Of a stretch of 64,000 bases of DNA, positions 1 through 15,074 are shown in pieces. Origin of the DNA: Phycomyces nitens (Eukaryota > Mucoromycota > Mucoromycetes > Mucorales > Phycomycetaceae); assembly GCA_022702545.1 (NCBI GenBank), contig JAHRBC010000003.1, forward strand, positions 6,014,001-6,078,000. The letters are read 5' to 3'. A program made the translations under genes and the position numbers. The first letter of the stretch is position 1. Each line of letters opens with the position of its first letter. The notes below the pieces were generated by a model. It ran no database searches. It had not been told where the DNA came from and worked only from the letters and a program-made list of their open reading frames with translations.

Positions 1-308
1 GTGGATTTTGACAGCCACGCCCGCGATTGCATAAAAAATAAATTTAGAAAATAGAAATAATGTGTTGATAATTTTAGGCTGTATATATTGTACATTCTCT
101 CTCTTTGGGTGTATGGGTGTGTGGGTAGGTGTGGGTGTGTTGGTGTGGGGTTTGTATGTATGTATAAAGATGGCTTGGAGTGGAACTCTTGTAAAGAGGA
201 TTGTAAGAACTAGGTGACATATAAAGAAGATATAGAGTTGTGCAAAGAGTGATGTGCGTGTGAAAATAGGTGAAATCTGAAAGGGTCTTTAAATAATATA
301 AAATAAAA
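1..308. other. Spacer downstream of FYR gene, TG-rich
   Basis: AT-rich sequence with a TG/GTG-rich run at about 100-160. It lies downstream of the stop of the FYR-domain gene and presumably holds its 3' UTR. I see no coding signal: the open frame across it on the minus strand is His/Thr low complexity. Confidence 0.5.
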
Positions 309-2047
309 TCATGAGCTTTTCTCTGGCAAGCTGGTTTCTGAGCTGGGAGAGTGTGGTTCTGCTTTGCTGGAGGAGGGAGAGTTGTGTGAAAAGCGAGGGG
401 GTGAGGTGACATGGGAAACAGGTTCAGATAGTGCTGAACTAATAGAAGAAGCACTGCCGACACGCGCGCTGGTTCGTCGCATGGCTTTACCACGGCTTCC
501 ACTCGTGGCTTCAAAATGCTGCCATATATAATTCTGGCACTTGTCAGCATTTGGAAGGTCTTGAATCATTTTTGCAATCGTGTTTTTGCGAAGACCAAAA
601 AAGTCTGGACCAACCGGATTGTGTCCATAATCCATGTTACGGATTGCAAAAGCCCTAAGTTATTTAATTATTAATTTATTATTTATCTTGATAAGCATTA
701 TTACCTTCGAACGGCAATGGTCCACACAGTGGTTGGAGTGGGTCCTCTCCAGACTTCACCTGGATTGTCGTCTGCATCTAATTGGAACTAATAAACAGGT
801 GATAAGTGTTTATGCTGGTTGCGTGATTGCCATGGACCAGATAACTTACAATAGGCTCGTCTCCTCCGTCGAGGATTTGACAGGTGTATTGAGTATCGCT
901 GTGTGGGTCAACCATGCTTCGATACCATCTATATTAAAAAGCATTTTTTTTTAATTAGAATCTTAATTATCTATTATTTTCTTGTATTACTTTTTAACGC
1001 GATATCCCACAGGGTAAATGTAACGCTGATTATGAAACGACGCTCTGTCCCACACAACCTTGCCAAGATCTAACACGGTCCATGAGTCGACTTCAGCGGG
1101 CAATATGTACATCCCAAGAGTGTTCTTATCAATTTCCACATAGGATCGTACGTCGTTCACGTTTGGTGGTTTTGTGTCACGCTTCTTACGTCTTGACTGA
1201 TGATAATAGGCATCCACCAAAGTCTTTATATTCCCAGATGGGTAAGATTTCCCGTGTGTATTAGGCTTGGCGGTCTGTGTGGAAGGGCAAATAAGACGTT
1301 GGAGCTCAGCTGTATCAGAAGAATGCGGGATTGTTTCTTTAGCTGGGGAAATCTGTTTACGTTTCTTGGACTGTAATTGATCTGTATCAGTTGGATCCGA
1401 TAGAGGTCGCCAGGCCATAGACGACGACGACGACGATACAGACGTTGGGGAATCTTCTGGACGAGGGTGCTTGATAGGAGAAATGAACGATTGACTGAGT
1501 CTATTGGCGAGAGGGTCTGCTTGGTTGCTATAATTCCCCGTAGAATAGTCCTGAATGGGTGACATAAAAGAATGGGTATTTGGTGTGCCTAGCTTATGAG
1601 ATCCATGAAAATTGTCGATCTGGTCCTCGTAATGGTCCGAATGGCCAACATAAGGGTCTGGCTCGCTCAGGAGAAGTTTCATTGACGGCAGTGGTGTTTG
1701 GGCATTTGGGGTCGAATCAGGACGATTGATATTTTTGTCATAGTGTGGCCTATGGTGTACCTATCACATGAATCAAATGAAATTTTGTCAGTCGATTGAA
1801 TACCAAACGATCTGAATCTTACTGGGTGAAGTTGAATGATGACTTGTATGGTGTGAGTATAGGGAGCAATATTGGATTTTTTTAGTTTGCCGGTTACTTG
1901 TGTATCGCTAGGGCTGGAGAGAATATTTGATAGGAGACCATGGCCCTCCCAGACCAGTGATCGATGATCTTTGAGGTCGACTTCTTGGGTTGGCAGGACG
2001 TCTTCAAAGTTTGCACTATAGATTGCGGTGTCGTGGGAGCTGTGCAT
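309..2047 (-). CDS. FYR-domain (FYRN-FYRC) nuclear protein, TBRG1-like
   Basis: Five-exon model on the minus strand: 2047-1823, 1760-991, 928-850, 787-705 and 654-309, all joined in frame by GT-AG introns of about 50-62 nt, giving about 500 residues. The first half is Ser/Pro-rich and low complexity with a basic patch. The C-terminal third holds the FYRN signature (VLDLGKVV, then FHNQRYIYPVGY), continuing over an intron into YRSMVDPHSDTQYTCQILDG. FYRC follows, with VWRGPTPTTVW and GPDFFGLRKNTIAKMIQDLP ending in ADKCQNYIW. FYRN/FYRC form one folded module found in TBRG1, MLL/KMT2 proteins and JmjC demethylases; no SET, JmjC or PHD module is visible here, so TBRG1-like is the closest description. 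A role in chromatin is inferred. The first ATG is at 2047; an upstream acceptor-like site (TTTTCCAG) leaves open a 5' non-coding or additional coding exon. Confidence 0.82.
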
Positions 2048-2649
2048 CAATTGATCTGGACTGCTGGAAAATTAGAGTTGATAACATAAAGGGTTGGACA
2101 GTTACCAAGAAGAGCATACGGATATTAGACATCTCTTTAGAGGAACATTGATCCAATTATCGTCTTGTGCCTTTGAGTCGATTGTAGTGTCGAATGAACA
2201 GAGACAGTTTGTATCCTGGCCTTTGACAGAATAGAATATCTTGACTATTTTTTTTATATTTTATTTTATTTTAAAATTAGGAATTACTACTTTGGCATGA
2301 CGCACCTTTCCCGGTAAATGTGTTTGTGGGACAGGTAGTTTGATCGGGAGTTTTGGGCAAGGGTGCCTGCTGAATCATTTGGTGAATGGACATGGTTTGC
2401 TGGGACATCTTCAGAGTGCCTTGAGGAATAGTTATGTGTTAAAGAAAGAGGCTGGTAGAGTACAAGGGCTGCTTTGTAAGCTGCATCATAAATAGAAAAA
2501 TGATGATGATGATTATTATGTTCCCTGTGATAGAAAAGGAGATGTACAAAGGGAGGTAGATATTTTATGTTACAAATCAAGGAAGAAAGTAAAAGAGCTA
2601 GAGAAAAATTGTACAAAATATATATAGAAAAAAAAATAGAACCCCCAAT

Positions 2650-2681
<32 letters not shown>

Positions 2682-4087
2682 AGTATAATTAACAAAGTGC
2701 TTAATGTTATGTCTCAATCAAAAAGGCGGGATTATTATTTTCTTCTTCTTCTTTTTGGTTTGTGTTTAAAAAGTATAGAATGGATATAGCTAAAGATTTA
2801 ACAAATAAAGAAAATTGCTAGAATGAATAATTTAATAAGTAGGCCTGACCAATACTTCTTTCCTAGCATGTGTTTCGCTTTAATAATGGTAACAATATTT
2901 ACAAATGAGAGACAATGTAGTCTTGTTATTCCAACATAATAAGAGCGTCTTGACCACGTGTTGGTTGCCTCCTACTAACAATTAAATATTATTATTTTTT
3001 AAATTCACTAGTAATCAGATCCAAACAATTAATCGCCTTTAGAAAACCAGAAAAGAATTATAGGAAGAAAGGAGGATTTTGAAGACTGGGTGTCTTGCTC
3101 ATGTTTGATGCCCAGACTTTGCCTTGGTTGCCTGCTATGATCTCCAAACGAATGCTAAGGAGATGTATATAGTTTATGAATTGTCTTTTATGCACAGATC
3201 TGATTTGAAATACACCGACCCTTTGTAATACAACTTTTTATCTCTAAAAGCTTATCCGGTCGAGTAAAGGGTCTTACAGAGCACGCCATCGTAAAATATG
3301 AAAGTATCCTTTTGGATTTATCAGGGAATGCACTGTACTGAGCAACTCAGTACGAATCTGCACAGCCAAAGAGATCTGTGTAACCCTGGAGGTTTGACAG
3401 GTCCAATAGCACATTTCCCAAAGGTCGTTTTTTTGATCACTCTTTGTTTCAATTCGGCGGTGGCCAAAAAAATAATCAAAAAGAGGTGTTAATATTTCTC
3501 TATGTGCCAAGAGTTTTTTTTTTATATACGTGTATTTTATTACCTGTGTCTATTAAGTATATCACGAGGCCAAGTAAGACTAACTGACTACTTTTGGAAT
3601 AGGATCAATTGGGTCTCTTTATTGGCTACACTAATTCATATATTTGTGTATTTGAAACTAATGATGCTAACAGGTCTCCTTTAAATGCAATTGATTATTG
3701 TATACAGCAAGACCAGTTGCCGTGGCCATGTCTCTGGGTAGCCTTGGCCAGCTGTCTATCCCGAGAAGATTTCGCCAGTTATCCGTAATACTCTAATCCT
3801 TCCCCTATATTTTTACCTTTTATATACCTTCAATTGTTGCAATTAATAAGTATATAAATGATAATTGGCACATACATATACATATACATATCTACTACAT
3901 ATGTACATATTTCTCAATACCTTAATTCACGTGCCTTGGTCTTGCCAAATATCCCAATGTCCACCCAAACCCGCCACAAAAAATAAACTCAGTCGGTCTT
4001 TTTTTTACTCTGTTGCGCGCCTCCAAAATCAGATACTCTTTATTCTTCATCTCATTCAATTCCCGACAACAAAAAGAAAAACATCTA
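2048..4087. other. Intergenic region between FYR and TPP1-like genes
   Basis: About 2 kb of AT-rich sequence between two divergently transcribed genes. It includes an (AT)n/(GT)n tract at about 2650-2682. Small open frames at 2287-2616 and 3274-3510 (minus) are compositionally unconvincing and match no family I recognise. It should hold the promoters of both flanking genes. Confidence 0.5.
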
Positions 4088-5357
4088 ATGACATTAGATT
4101 CGCGAATCTCATCATGGCTACTAAAGAACAGCAAGAACCTCTTTGCGTTTAGGTATACTCGCCAGTCACTGCCAATTATTCAGGTACCAAACCACCCATT
4201 GATTCAATACCTGACATTTCACAGTGCCATTATGCAGCCAATTCAACAAAGAACTCCAATATCCTTGTTGTCATTCTGTCAGACGGCCAATACTGGATCC
4301 CTGCTCTAATGGACGCCAAGAAGATCAAGGAATCTCTAGAGTAAGCCTACCATTGGACATAATTGATTTACCTTAATTCCAGAATACCTCAACTAGAGAA
4401 CCATTTGATAAAGCTCGTAGGCATGGTACTCAATATATCAAAGGCAATGTTTGCAGTCCACAGAAGAGGAGATGTCTTGAGTCCACATTTACTGATCCAG
4501 GACTATGAGCTCGCAGAACTCAAAAAGACCACCGAACAAACTGCCCCAAAAGAGATCCACAGCCATCCAGACATCAAACTCTGGTTGACCGAACTGCAAA
4601 ACACCATGCCAGAGTAAGCAACCATTCAATAATGACATGGGTTTCTAAAGATCGTTTCTAGTCTAGAACAAGCTTCAATCGAGGAGCTGTATCCGTCCAA
4701 AGGTAAGCATCGTTATTCTTGCCTTGAAATCCTAACCATTTTTTTTATCTAGGGCGCAAGGACATTGATGGCTTTTTGAAGCAGTACGAATCTATTGCGA
4801 TTGGGTTCGAATACTTGATGTTATTTTACTACAACGAAATTGTAGAGGTAGATCAACTGGATGCCCAAGAGATGATTATCTATGCATGCTAACCTTGGAT
4901 ACCTAGCCAAATCTCAAGCGATCAAATAACATGGAAGAGATCCAGGGCTGGAGGGAACGCCTAAAGACAAGTGCAAAAAAGAGAAAATTGGTATGAAGAA
5001 TATATTGGAGCCAGCTCATTGAATGTCCAATCTATATAGGCCACTTGGGACATACTCAACAGCAGAAGAGATGCCTGGGCAAATGAGAGAAACAGAATGT
5101 TGGGTCAGAGGTATTTAGATTATGAACAAGGCGACCTTTTATCCGAAAAAGAATTCCTGCTTGACCCTGAACCGGAGCAACCAGGTAACTTGATTTGCAA
5201 TGGAACCCTTATATATATCTTTTATAATAATAATATTAAAATCTGAATAGATATCCCAAAAGAGAGTGCCATAAAAAATGAGCCATCAAATGATACTTGC
5301 AACTCAAGATTAGAAGAAATGGAAGGGGCAGGCAGCTTTGATTTCGATCACATCTAA
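4088..5357 (+). CDS. TPP1/Tpz1-like telomere OB-fold protein (candidate)
   Basis: Exons 4088-4183, 4225-4340 and 4383-4613, then exons from 4662 onward, splice cleanly in one frame to TAA at 5355-5357. The N-terminus (SRISSWLLKNSKNLFAF) resembles the conserved Trp helix that opens the TPP1/Est3 OB fold (WIRELI in the human protein). After the next intron comes NILVVILSDGQYWIPALM, equivalent to the LLVSDGTHSVRCLV strand pair. Further on, HLIKLVGMVL and PHLLIQDYELAEL match the final strands. The remaining part has an acidic, charged helical tail ending SFDFDHI. In the known family the OB fold recruits telomerase and the tail contacts other shelterin subunits. First intron is only 41 nt. The assignment rests on pattern recognition; a different OB-fold protein is possible, but the gene itself is well supported by consistent splicing. 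The stop lies 150 nt from the convergent kinase gene. Confidence 0.55.
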
Positions 5358-5506
5358 TAATTATATAGCTTTGCAAGTGGGAACTACAAGTCTTTTGTGT
5401 TTTAATTTTTTTTTCAAGCAATAAAAAAAGAAAGAAGATGGGGTTATGAGAATGTTTAAAGAAGGTAGGTAGGTAGGTATTGGATAAAGGGTGACAATAG
5501 CACTGT

Positions 5507-8975
<3,469 letters not shown>

Positions 8976-9606
8976 ATTAAGAGATGGACTATTAAATAAT
9001 CTAACAAGAAACAGAAACGAAAAAGAAAGAGGTATTTTGGAGGATCAATCAAGTCTGGACTGAATTATATTGAATACAAGGCAAAATAAAGGGGAAAGAC
9101 GGGGTCAATGGCCTCTGACAGGGGAAATAGCTCAGAGAGATGACCAGGGGAAGAACTTATAGGAGTCCACTGTCTTTGTGGCTGTCTGTTTTTTTTTTCC
9201 TTTGGTGCCTCCTGCACAGCCAGCTTGGACATCTACTACAAGCAATTGCACTCCAAATGGCCATTTGCCCTGCCTTTTGGATTCATAACTTTATTGCCAG
9301 AATATTGGAGGCCAAACCCATTCTTACTGCATTGCAGACCATGTGTTGCTTTCAAAGGCGCACTTTTGCTCTTCTCTCTTTTCGAAAACTCCCCAAACTG
9401 CCTCACCTTGCATGCATTTCCAAAAGATATAATAATAATAGTAATAATAATAATACTTAATTTCCAAACTTTTACCAATTGAACTCGTAAAGATATCAAA
9501 TGTTCTAACAGCTCCTGTGGTCAGTGTAAATGGCAATAATGTAAATCAACCCACGTTCGACTTGTATGATCTTTTTATGTACATTTTTTTTAAAAGATAT
9601 ATAAAA
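8976..9606. other. Spacer between kinase and CDCA7-like gene
   Basis: Serves as the 5' region of the kinase (minus) and the 3' region of the CDCA7-like gene (minus). It contains an (AAT)n microsatellite at about 9429-9460. Plus-strand open frames at 9140-9482 are non-conserved, aromatic/Leu-rich reads of pyrimidine-rich DNA and are not called. Confidence 0.5.
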
Positions 9607-11852
9607 TCACTGAAAATATCCTTCACCAAACACACACCATTCCATCGTCCGGAGGTACTGTGTGCGATTGTAGAGTCGCTTTGCAAGATTGGATATTTCT
9701 AAAGCATACTCGCCCTTTCTATGCGCTCCATCAATCTCCTGTTGCAAATACTTCTCTAATTGAACCATATTCTCAATACCCTCCAAGCGCCACCATGAGG
9801 TCTCAGACCCTCCTGTAAAGCCTGGGCCGACAACAACTACTCCGTGTGCCCACCATTGCTCGTTATTTCCATGGCTGTGCCCGGTACGCTTTGCAGGTGA
9901 TGCCAAGAGATCGTTAAATAGCCAGTAAGTATTTCCCTTGTTATCTTTCCCGGCACACTGCAACCTCTTTTCGGATCTTTGTTTGGCAATCATAAATAAC
10001 AGCTCTTTTGCCTCCATATCAGCACGGTTATCTCTCATGACCACCTCAAGGTTCTCGAGTTCTTCCTCTGCCTCAATCTTCAAACTGTCCTTGCCCACCG
10101 CCCGCAGCTGACTGATACGATTCAACAGTGTATTCTTTTTTATCTTGTTCTTTGAATCTTCCTGCTGGTATGTCTTGCGCTCGTTCTTGAGAAAAACTTC
10201 CTTTTCTTTAAGCCCCTTTGATGAGTCATTGAGTTGCTCACGCACTTTTACATCAAACAACAGCATCTCTAGTAATCTTTGTACCATCCCAAGTTCTTCC
10301 ACTGAAGTCAATTGAGATCCCTGACGCTTCAAATGGCGAAATTGCTGGATAGCCTTGTCAACCTCTTTCCATTCTTCTTCAGTCGATGCTATACTGTTTC
10401 GCAAGGTAGGCACCGGTAGATCATCAAATCCAGCTGCGGCCAACATTTCACCGATATCTTGCCAGCGTTTTGAGCTCATGCCTTTTCTTTGGATGGTCAT
10501 CTTGAAAGCTGCGTATCTGTCTTCCTGGGAGATCATGGGATCATCCAATCCTTCCTCCTCAATCCACTGTTCAATAATCCGTGCAGCCATGTGTGGTGCA
10601 TATTGACTGCCGGCCAAATGATCCAGACCAATGTGCTTTGGTATGTTCTTGTTGGTTGTCGCTCCCGCCTCGTAATGACTTTGGCTGATGATCAAAAGGC
10701 AATCCCAGACCAAGGTGGCAGACAGGCGTTTGACTCGCCAGTCGCATTGGACATTCTGGAGAGTGGCCAAGGTACGTGGTTCAATGGCACATATCTCGTC
10801 AAATCGGTAAATAAATTCACGGATCTGTAGACGCACCCATATCTCCTCTTCGCTATGCAAAAGGATAACAGGGACGAGCTCAGGAGGATTAATGGGGGCA
10901 GATTTTTGTCCAAAGGTGAGTCTGTTGGGTTGTGAGGTATCTGGTGTCAAGGATATCCTTTTATAATATTAGAGGCCGTATTTTGGTCTGGTTGTCTTAC
11001 ATACTTGCTCAGGGACACAGACAGAGAAGATGGGGTGTCAGTGTCATTGCAGAATCTACAGTAGTCTATCAACAAAGCGTCCTTCATTTCCAGTCTCTAC
11101 TTCTCCCTTTATATCTTGTTTTTCTTTCTTTTGTGTCTTACTTGCAAACACAGGTGTCCCTAGATTTATGTTCATATTAGTCTTCTTACATTGACAACAT
11201 CACAGACATACCTGCATACAGGGCATGCCCACTGAAGGGGAGCTTCATGTCGATGACGAATAATACTCCCTTTACTTGTTACGTAGGTCTTGGTTTTAGC
11301 TTCAATACTTTCGCGCGTCTCTCCATAGAGTCGTTCTACACAATTCTCACAGAATGACAGCACGCATGGTTGATTTGAGGTGGTGATAGCCGAGCATTCA
11401 AGGCGAGGTATGGTTGCCTAGAGACAAGGTCGATAGCTCGGTTAAATTATAGTTGGTATGGAAACATACATATATGCACATACACAAGAGTATAATTACA
11501 ATTATATTTATATATAACATATATGCGAGTGTATGCTAATATTAATATCTTACATCACAATGATCCACTGGACATGGGATTGGATGACCCTAATTCATAT
11601 GTCTTAATCAATCGGTCATTAGACAAGATCACTCACTTTCTTTACAGTCATTTGAATTGTGTGTTGTTTTTTAGGAGGGCGATTAGGTGTGGCCTGTGCT
11701 TTGCGTTTCTCTCGGGGAGGATCGGCAGGCAGAGGAGCAAAAAAGAGCCTTGGATCTGTCAGGGATCGCGTCTACACACACACTCACACACCCATTTATG
11801 GCCGAGTACCTTGTCTGCAAGAAGCTCTTTTTAAGCTCTGTTGGCTGGGCAT
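9607..11852 (-). CDS. CDCA7-type zf-4CXXC_R1 protein with DDT/WHIM-like regions
   Basis: Spliced model on the minus strand. A short basic N-terminus contains DPRLFFAPLPADPP. The zinc domain is scattered over several small exons: IPCPVDHCD, then LECSAITTSNQPC, FCENCVERLYGE, WACPVCR, DTCVCK (an 18-nt exon) and FCND. Together these give the paired Cys pattern of zf-4CXXC_R1, including the diagnostic FCxxCxxxxYGE and WxCPxCRxxCxCxxC. The long last exon (to 9607) has a DDT-like segment (EEEIWVRLQIREFIYRF), a central coiled coil, and a WHIM-like end (NKGNTYWLFND, then SWWRLEGIENM). CDCA7 partners the remodeller HELLS/Lsh and senses hemimethylated DNA; proteins with added DDT/WHIM parts form a related class whose role is less clear. 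The start at 11852 (MPSQQSLKRASC) was chosen because it alone keeps frame through the first GT-AG intron; the in-frame ATG at 11880 is in a different frame and leads to a stop. Confidence 0.72.
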
Positions 11853-14377
11853 TCTCCTTTTCTGGTGCCTTTCTCTTCATGACAACGATTCTTATTATTC
11901 TTTCTTTTTGTGAAAAGAACAGAAAATTTTGGACAGCCAAAAGCCGTTTTTTCGGATTCAATGTCCGCAATGGGACAGTTTGTACCTGGCTCGATCGAAT
12001 TTATCACCAGCCAAGCATTATATTATTATATTAAGGGTCGAATTGGTCTTTTTTTATATATGTGTATATAATGCCAAACAGGCAGCAAAAGGTCAATTGG
12101 TAAACTGATTTATTGTCTGGCCGGGAATTCTAATGAGAATAGCTATATATAAAAAAAGGGTCTTTTTTTTCTGCTGTGGTTATCTCGTCCAAATTTTGAG
12201 AGATTGTTTAATTTCTATCTATAGGTTGATAGACTGTCATGTATCCTAAAAGTACATATTACTCAAGGTAATGATATTTATAAAATAGCTGTCGTTATTC
12301 GAGACATTTTCTCTTGTATTACAAGATATGTTGCAGTAGACATGGTCTATAGTTCAAATTCCAGGCCAAATTATAGTTAACAGATGGTTTATCTATAAAC
12401 TTGCAATGCAATGAATGTATGTGAAACATTGGCCTCATTCACTCTATAATATAGTGTTACTAAACTGTACAGAAATATACGAATTGTGTGGCTTTTCGGC
12501 ATGAATATACAATCTACACCTTGATAGGTATACAAATGCATTCAAATATATGTGCCTAATCTAAATACATACTAATCTCTCTTTTTTTGTGGTGGTTTGT
12601 AAATGATAAATATCAATATCATTTGATATAGTGAGGAATCTGTCATACAAAGTCAAACCTACGGATAAGTACAACTGGACCTAGTTATTATAAAATATAT
12701 TGCATCTTATAATAGTAAAATAGATAAATAACCCCAAGATAAACTTATTTTAAAACTGATAAAATAACTGCTAATAAACGGTTGCTTTTTAATACCTAAT
12801 GGCCATTGATAAAAAATAAATAAATCCAAAAGGCTGTGAAAAGGTCCCTTGATACGAAAACACAAGTATATCAATGTGTCTTGGTGATTTATTACAGTCT
12901 TATCGAGTATAAAGCATTCCACTATTGATCTTAAAGATTTTATTGATGTGATCTCGACGTAACTACCTTTAATATATGTAGACGGACAACAACGGATAAA
13001 ATTAAAACTGCAACCACAATAAAGTGCTTACCTGTTGTACAACAATAGAGTTTTTTTTAACACCATGTGTATCCCATAATATGGGGTCTGTGTATATACT
13101 CGTACTCCTGGCCTGTATAGTCATTAAATTCCATTTCAAGCTTCAGTTAAATTTACCGTTCTCACTGTATAGCCTGACTGTGAACTATTATTATTCGAAA
13201 AGATACCAGCGGATCATTAGAATCTGCAGATAATATTTTCCGATAAAACCAATAAAAATAAAACGATTATTCAGCCATAAACGTTTCTTTAAAATCTACT
13301 ATTTCTCCATATTGTACACCATAAACCATAGACACACCCACCCACCATTATTACAAATCAAGGAATACAATGTGTCGTAAAAAATGTATTGGTTAAAATA
13401 GTACTTGTTGGAGTTCCCTGTTTTCTTTTAGACTTTGTCACTTTGAGGAAATGGGTTTAATTCAAGTGAATATGGAGGCAGAGCATCATCAGTTTATAGC
13501 AGCAACTTTCGATTTTCCCTATCATCGGTTTTGATTCATGCATAGTACAGTTATCCATCACAAAATAGCTTCCTTTTAGATCTCCATAAAGATCCATGCT
13601 GTCGAGCAGAATATTCATGAATTTGATAAGTGCGCAGTTGTCATACCTTTTGATATCGATTCTGAAATATCTTGCGCACTGCTCTAGTTACTATCATCAG
13701 CATACTCCATGGCTGGTTATGATCTGACCTAGAACAGAAAAATTTATAAGTCACTCTGACTTTGATGACATTGGGATATCGAGTGTAGACATCTTGAGAT
13801 AAAGAAGAAAGTTCTGTAGAATAGTAAGACTATTTTTCCGGTTCGGACTGAGCAGTCTGTACGTAAGAAGTGATGTGGGTTGCGCCCAAATCGCTAGATT
13901 GTTGTCTCATCTCTGAGGAGAGGAAAAGAAATAGGGTCACAGACCAACTTGATAAAAACAAGTTCTTTCTCGTTGTTTATTTTGGAGGGTATCTTGGATA
14001 GAACCCTAGATTGACATTGAGACGCATAGAGCTGCCCAGAAACTGGATTTCTGTAATGGAGCTATATCTGTTCCAAGTAACCAGGACGTAGGCTTTCCCC
14101 CTCTACTCTCTGAGAAGATTCCCGCATACCGACCCCACTCCGCCTCACCACGTCTACGACGAGCTCTACTACACCCTCCCTCCGCAAACAGTAGCCAAGG
14201 ACCCTCTATAATCACTCTGTTCTTGAGTCGGAAACCCCCTCTTCCATCACTCTTGAACCTGTTACTCCTTGATTCCAGTCCAACATTACAGTTCCAAAGA
14301 CTGCGGGAAAACCGATGCATAAAATTTCTTAGTGTGAGTATGAATTACAATTTTTCATCCATCTTTTCCCTTGCAAA
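11853..14377. other. Gene-poor AT-rich island, first part
   Basis: About 2.5 kb with no recognisable gene. It has long A/T runs and short open frames only. The stretch 14006-14330 is relatively GC-rich and open on both strands (100-odd codons each) but matches no family I know; it may be the eroded 5' part of a mobile element that includes the small ORF at 14378. Confidence 0.4.
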
Positions 14378-14771
14378 ATGCTAACAAAAAAAAACCAAGC
14401 CATTTGTGCGTTTTTCCATGTCGATTTTACTGAGGAAAACGTCAATACTCATGGGAAAAAAATCGAAGAATTTGAAGATTCTGAAATATGTTGTAATATT
14501 AGAGAGCAAGATCCCATTTTGGTCGAAACAAAGAATAAGAGGCGATCAATTGACTTGTAAAAAATATTTTGATGAAACTCCTGAAGAAGAAAAAGTCAAA
14601 AAGAGAGAAAGAGTTGGATTAGTTACTGAGGCACAAGTCAAGCAATTTATCAACAAAGTCTATCGTCTGTTTCGGCCAAAAAACGATGTAATCTATGTCA
14701 AGGGAATCATTTCTATTTGCAAAAGAAAGAAAAAAATCCCAAAGTATCAACCAGAGAGTTATATATTTTGA
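14378..14771 (+). pseudogene. Small unknown ORF family, copy A (frameshifted)
   Basis: Opens with ATG at 14378, reading NQAICAFFHVDFTEENV and EICCNIREQDPILVETKN before a stop at 14558-14560. An overlapping frame carries on with a charged segment (DETPEEEKVKKRERVGLVT, then QFINKVYRLFRPKNDVIYVK) to a stop at 14769-14771. This suggests one protein broken by a frameshift near 14540. It is clearly related to the minus-strand ORF at 16725-16947 (see copy B). Function unknown; the repetition within a few kb and the decay suggest a mobile-element or multicopy family. Confidence 0.5.
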
Positions 14772-15011
14772 AAGACTGTTGTGACCAAGGGTGATGCACC
14801 GCTTAAACTCATATAATCACAAAGTATCTCTGACAATACTATTTTTGTATCTAAACCCCTCGTTTCAATTCTTCTCCTTGTTTCCATCACATCTTGTTTG
14901 ACAATAAATATTTGAATATGTTCTTCCAAATGTCCAGCCAAAGAGTATAAATACTCCTAGATTTCTATCAATAAAAAGTATCTTTCTCAAGCTCAAAAAT
15001 CTCTCTCAATC

Positions 15012-15033
15012 GGCTAGTTTTCTACAACTAGCC
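15012..15033. repeat. Hairpin-forming palindrome
   Basis: GGCTAGTT and AACTAGCC flank a 6-nt loop: a perfect 8-bp stem. It lies 42 nt left of the 530-bp inverted-repeat element and may belong to a related or nested element. Confidence 0.5.
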
Positions 15034-15074
15034 TCCCTTCAAACTCATTACTCATAGTCACTGCAAGACATTAT

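Noticed and set aside
74..550. 158-codon minus-strand frame
   Set aside because: His/Thr/Pro low complexity from TG repeats, overlapping the better supported FYRC exon in another frame.
3690..3790. Short GC-richer patch with TGGCCA-type inverted repeats, considered as a 5S rRNA or tRNA
   Set aside because: No 5S internal control region or cloverleaf could be drawn.
9140..9482. Plus-strand frames between kinase and CDCA7-like gene
   Set aside because: Two overlapping frames with no family motif in a region expected to be UTR/promoter.
11160..11215. Frame-shifted reading CCQCKKTNMNINLGTPVF just after WACPVCR, which looks like the rest of the zinc cluster
   Set aside because: It needs a one-base frameshift. 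A regular GT-AG intron followed by the 18-nt exon DTCVCK and then FCND gives a continuous frame with the right Cys spacing.
11853..11970. Upstream ATGs (11970, 11880) as the start of the CDCA7-like gene
   Set aside because: Their frame enters a stop soon after the first intron; the ATG at 11852 keeps frame with DPRLFFAPL and the zinc exons.
14006..14320. 104-codon minus-strand frame and the open plus-strand frame opposite
   Set aside because: Both open by composition, no recognisable motif; kept only as part of the gene-poor island.
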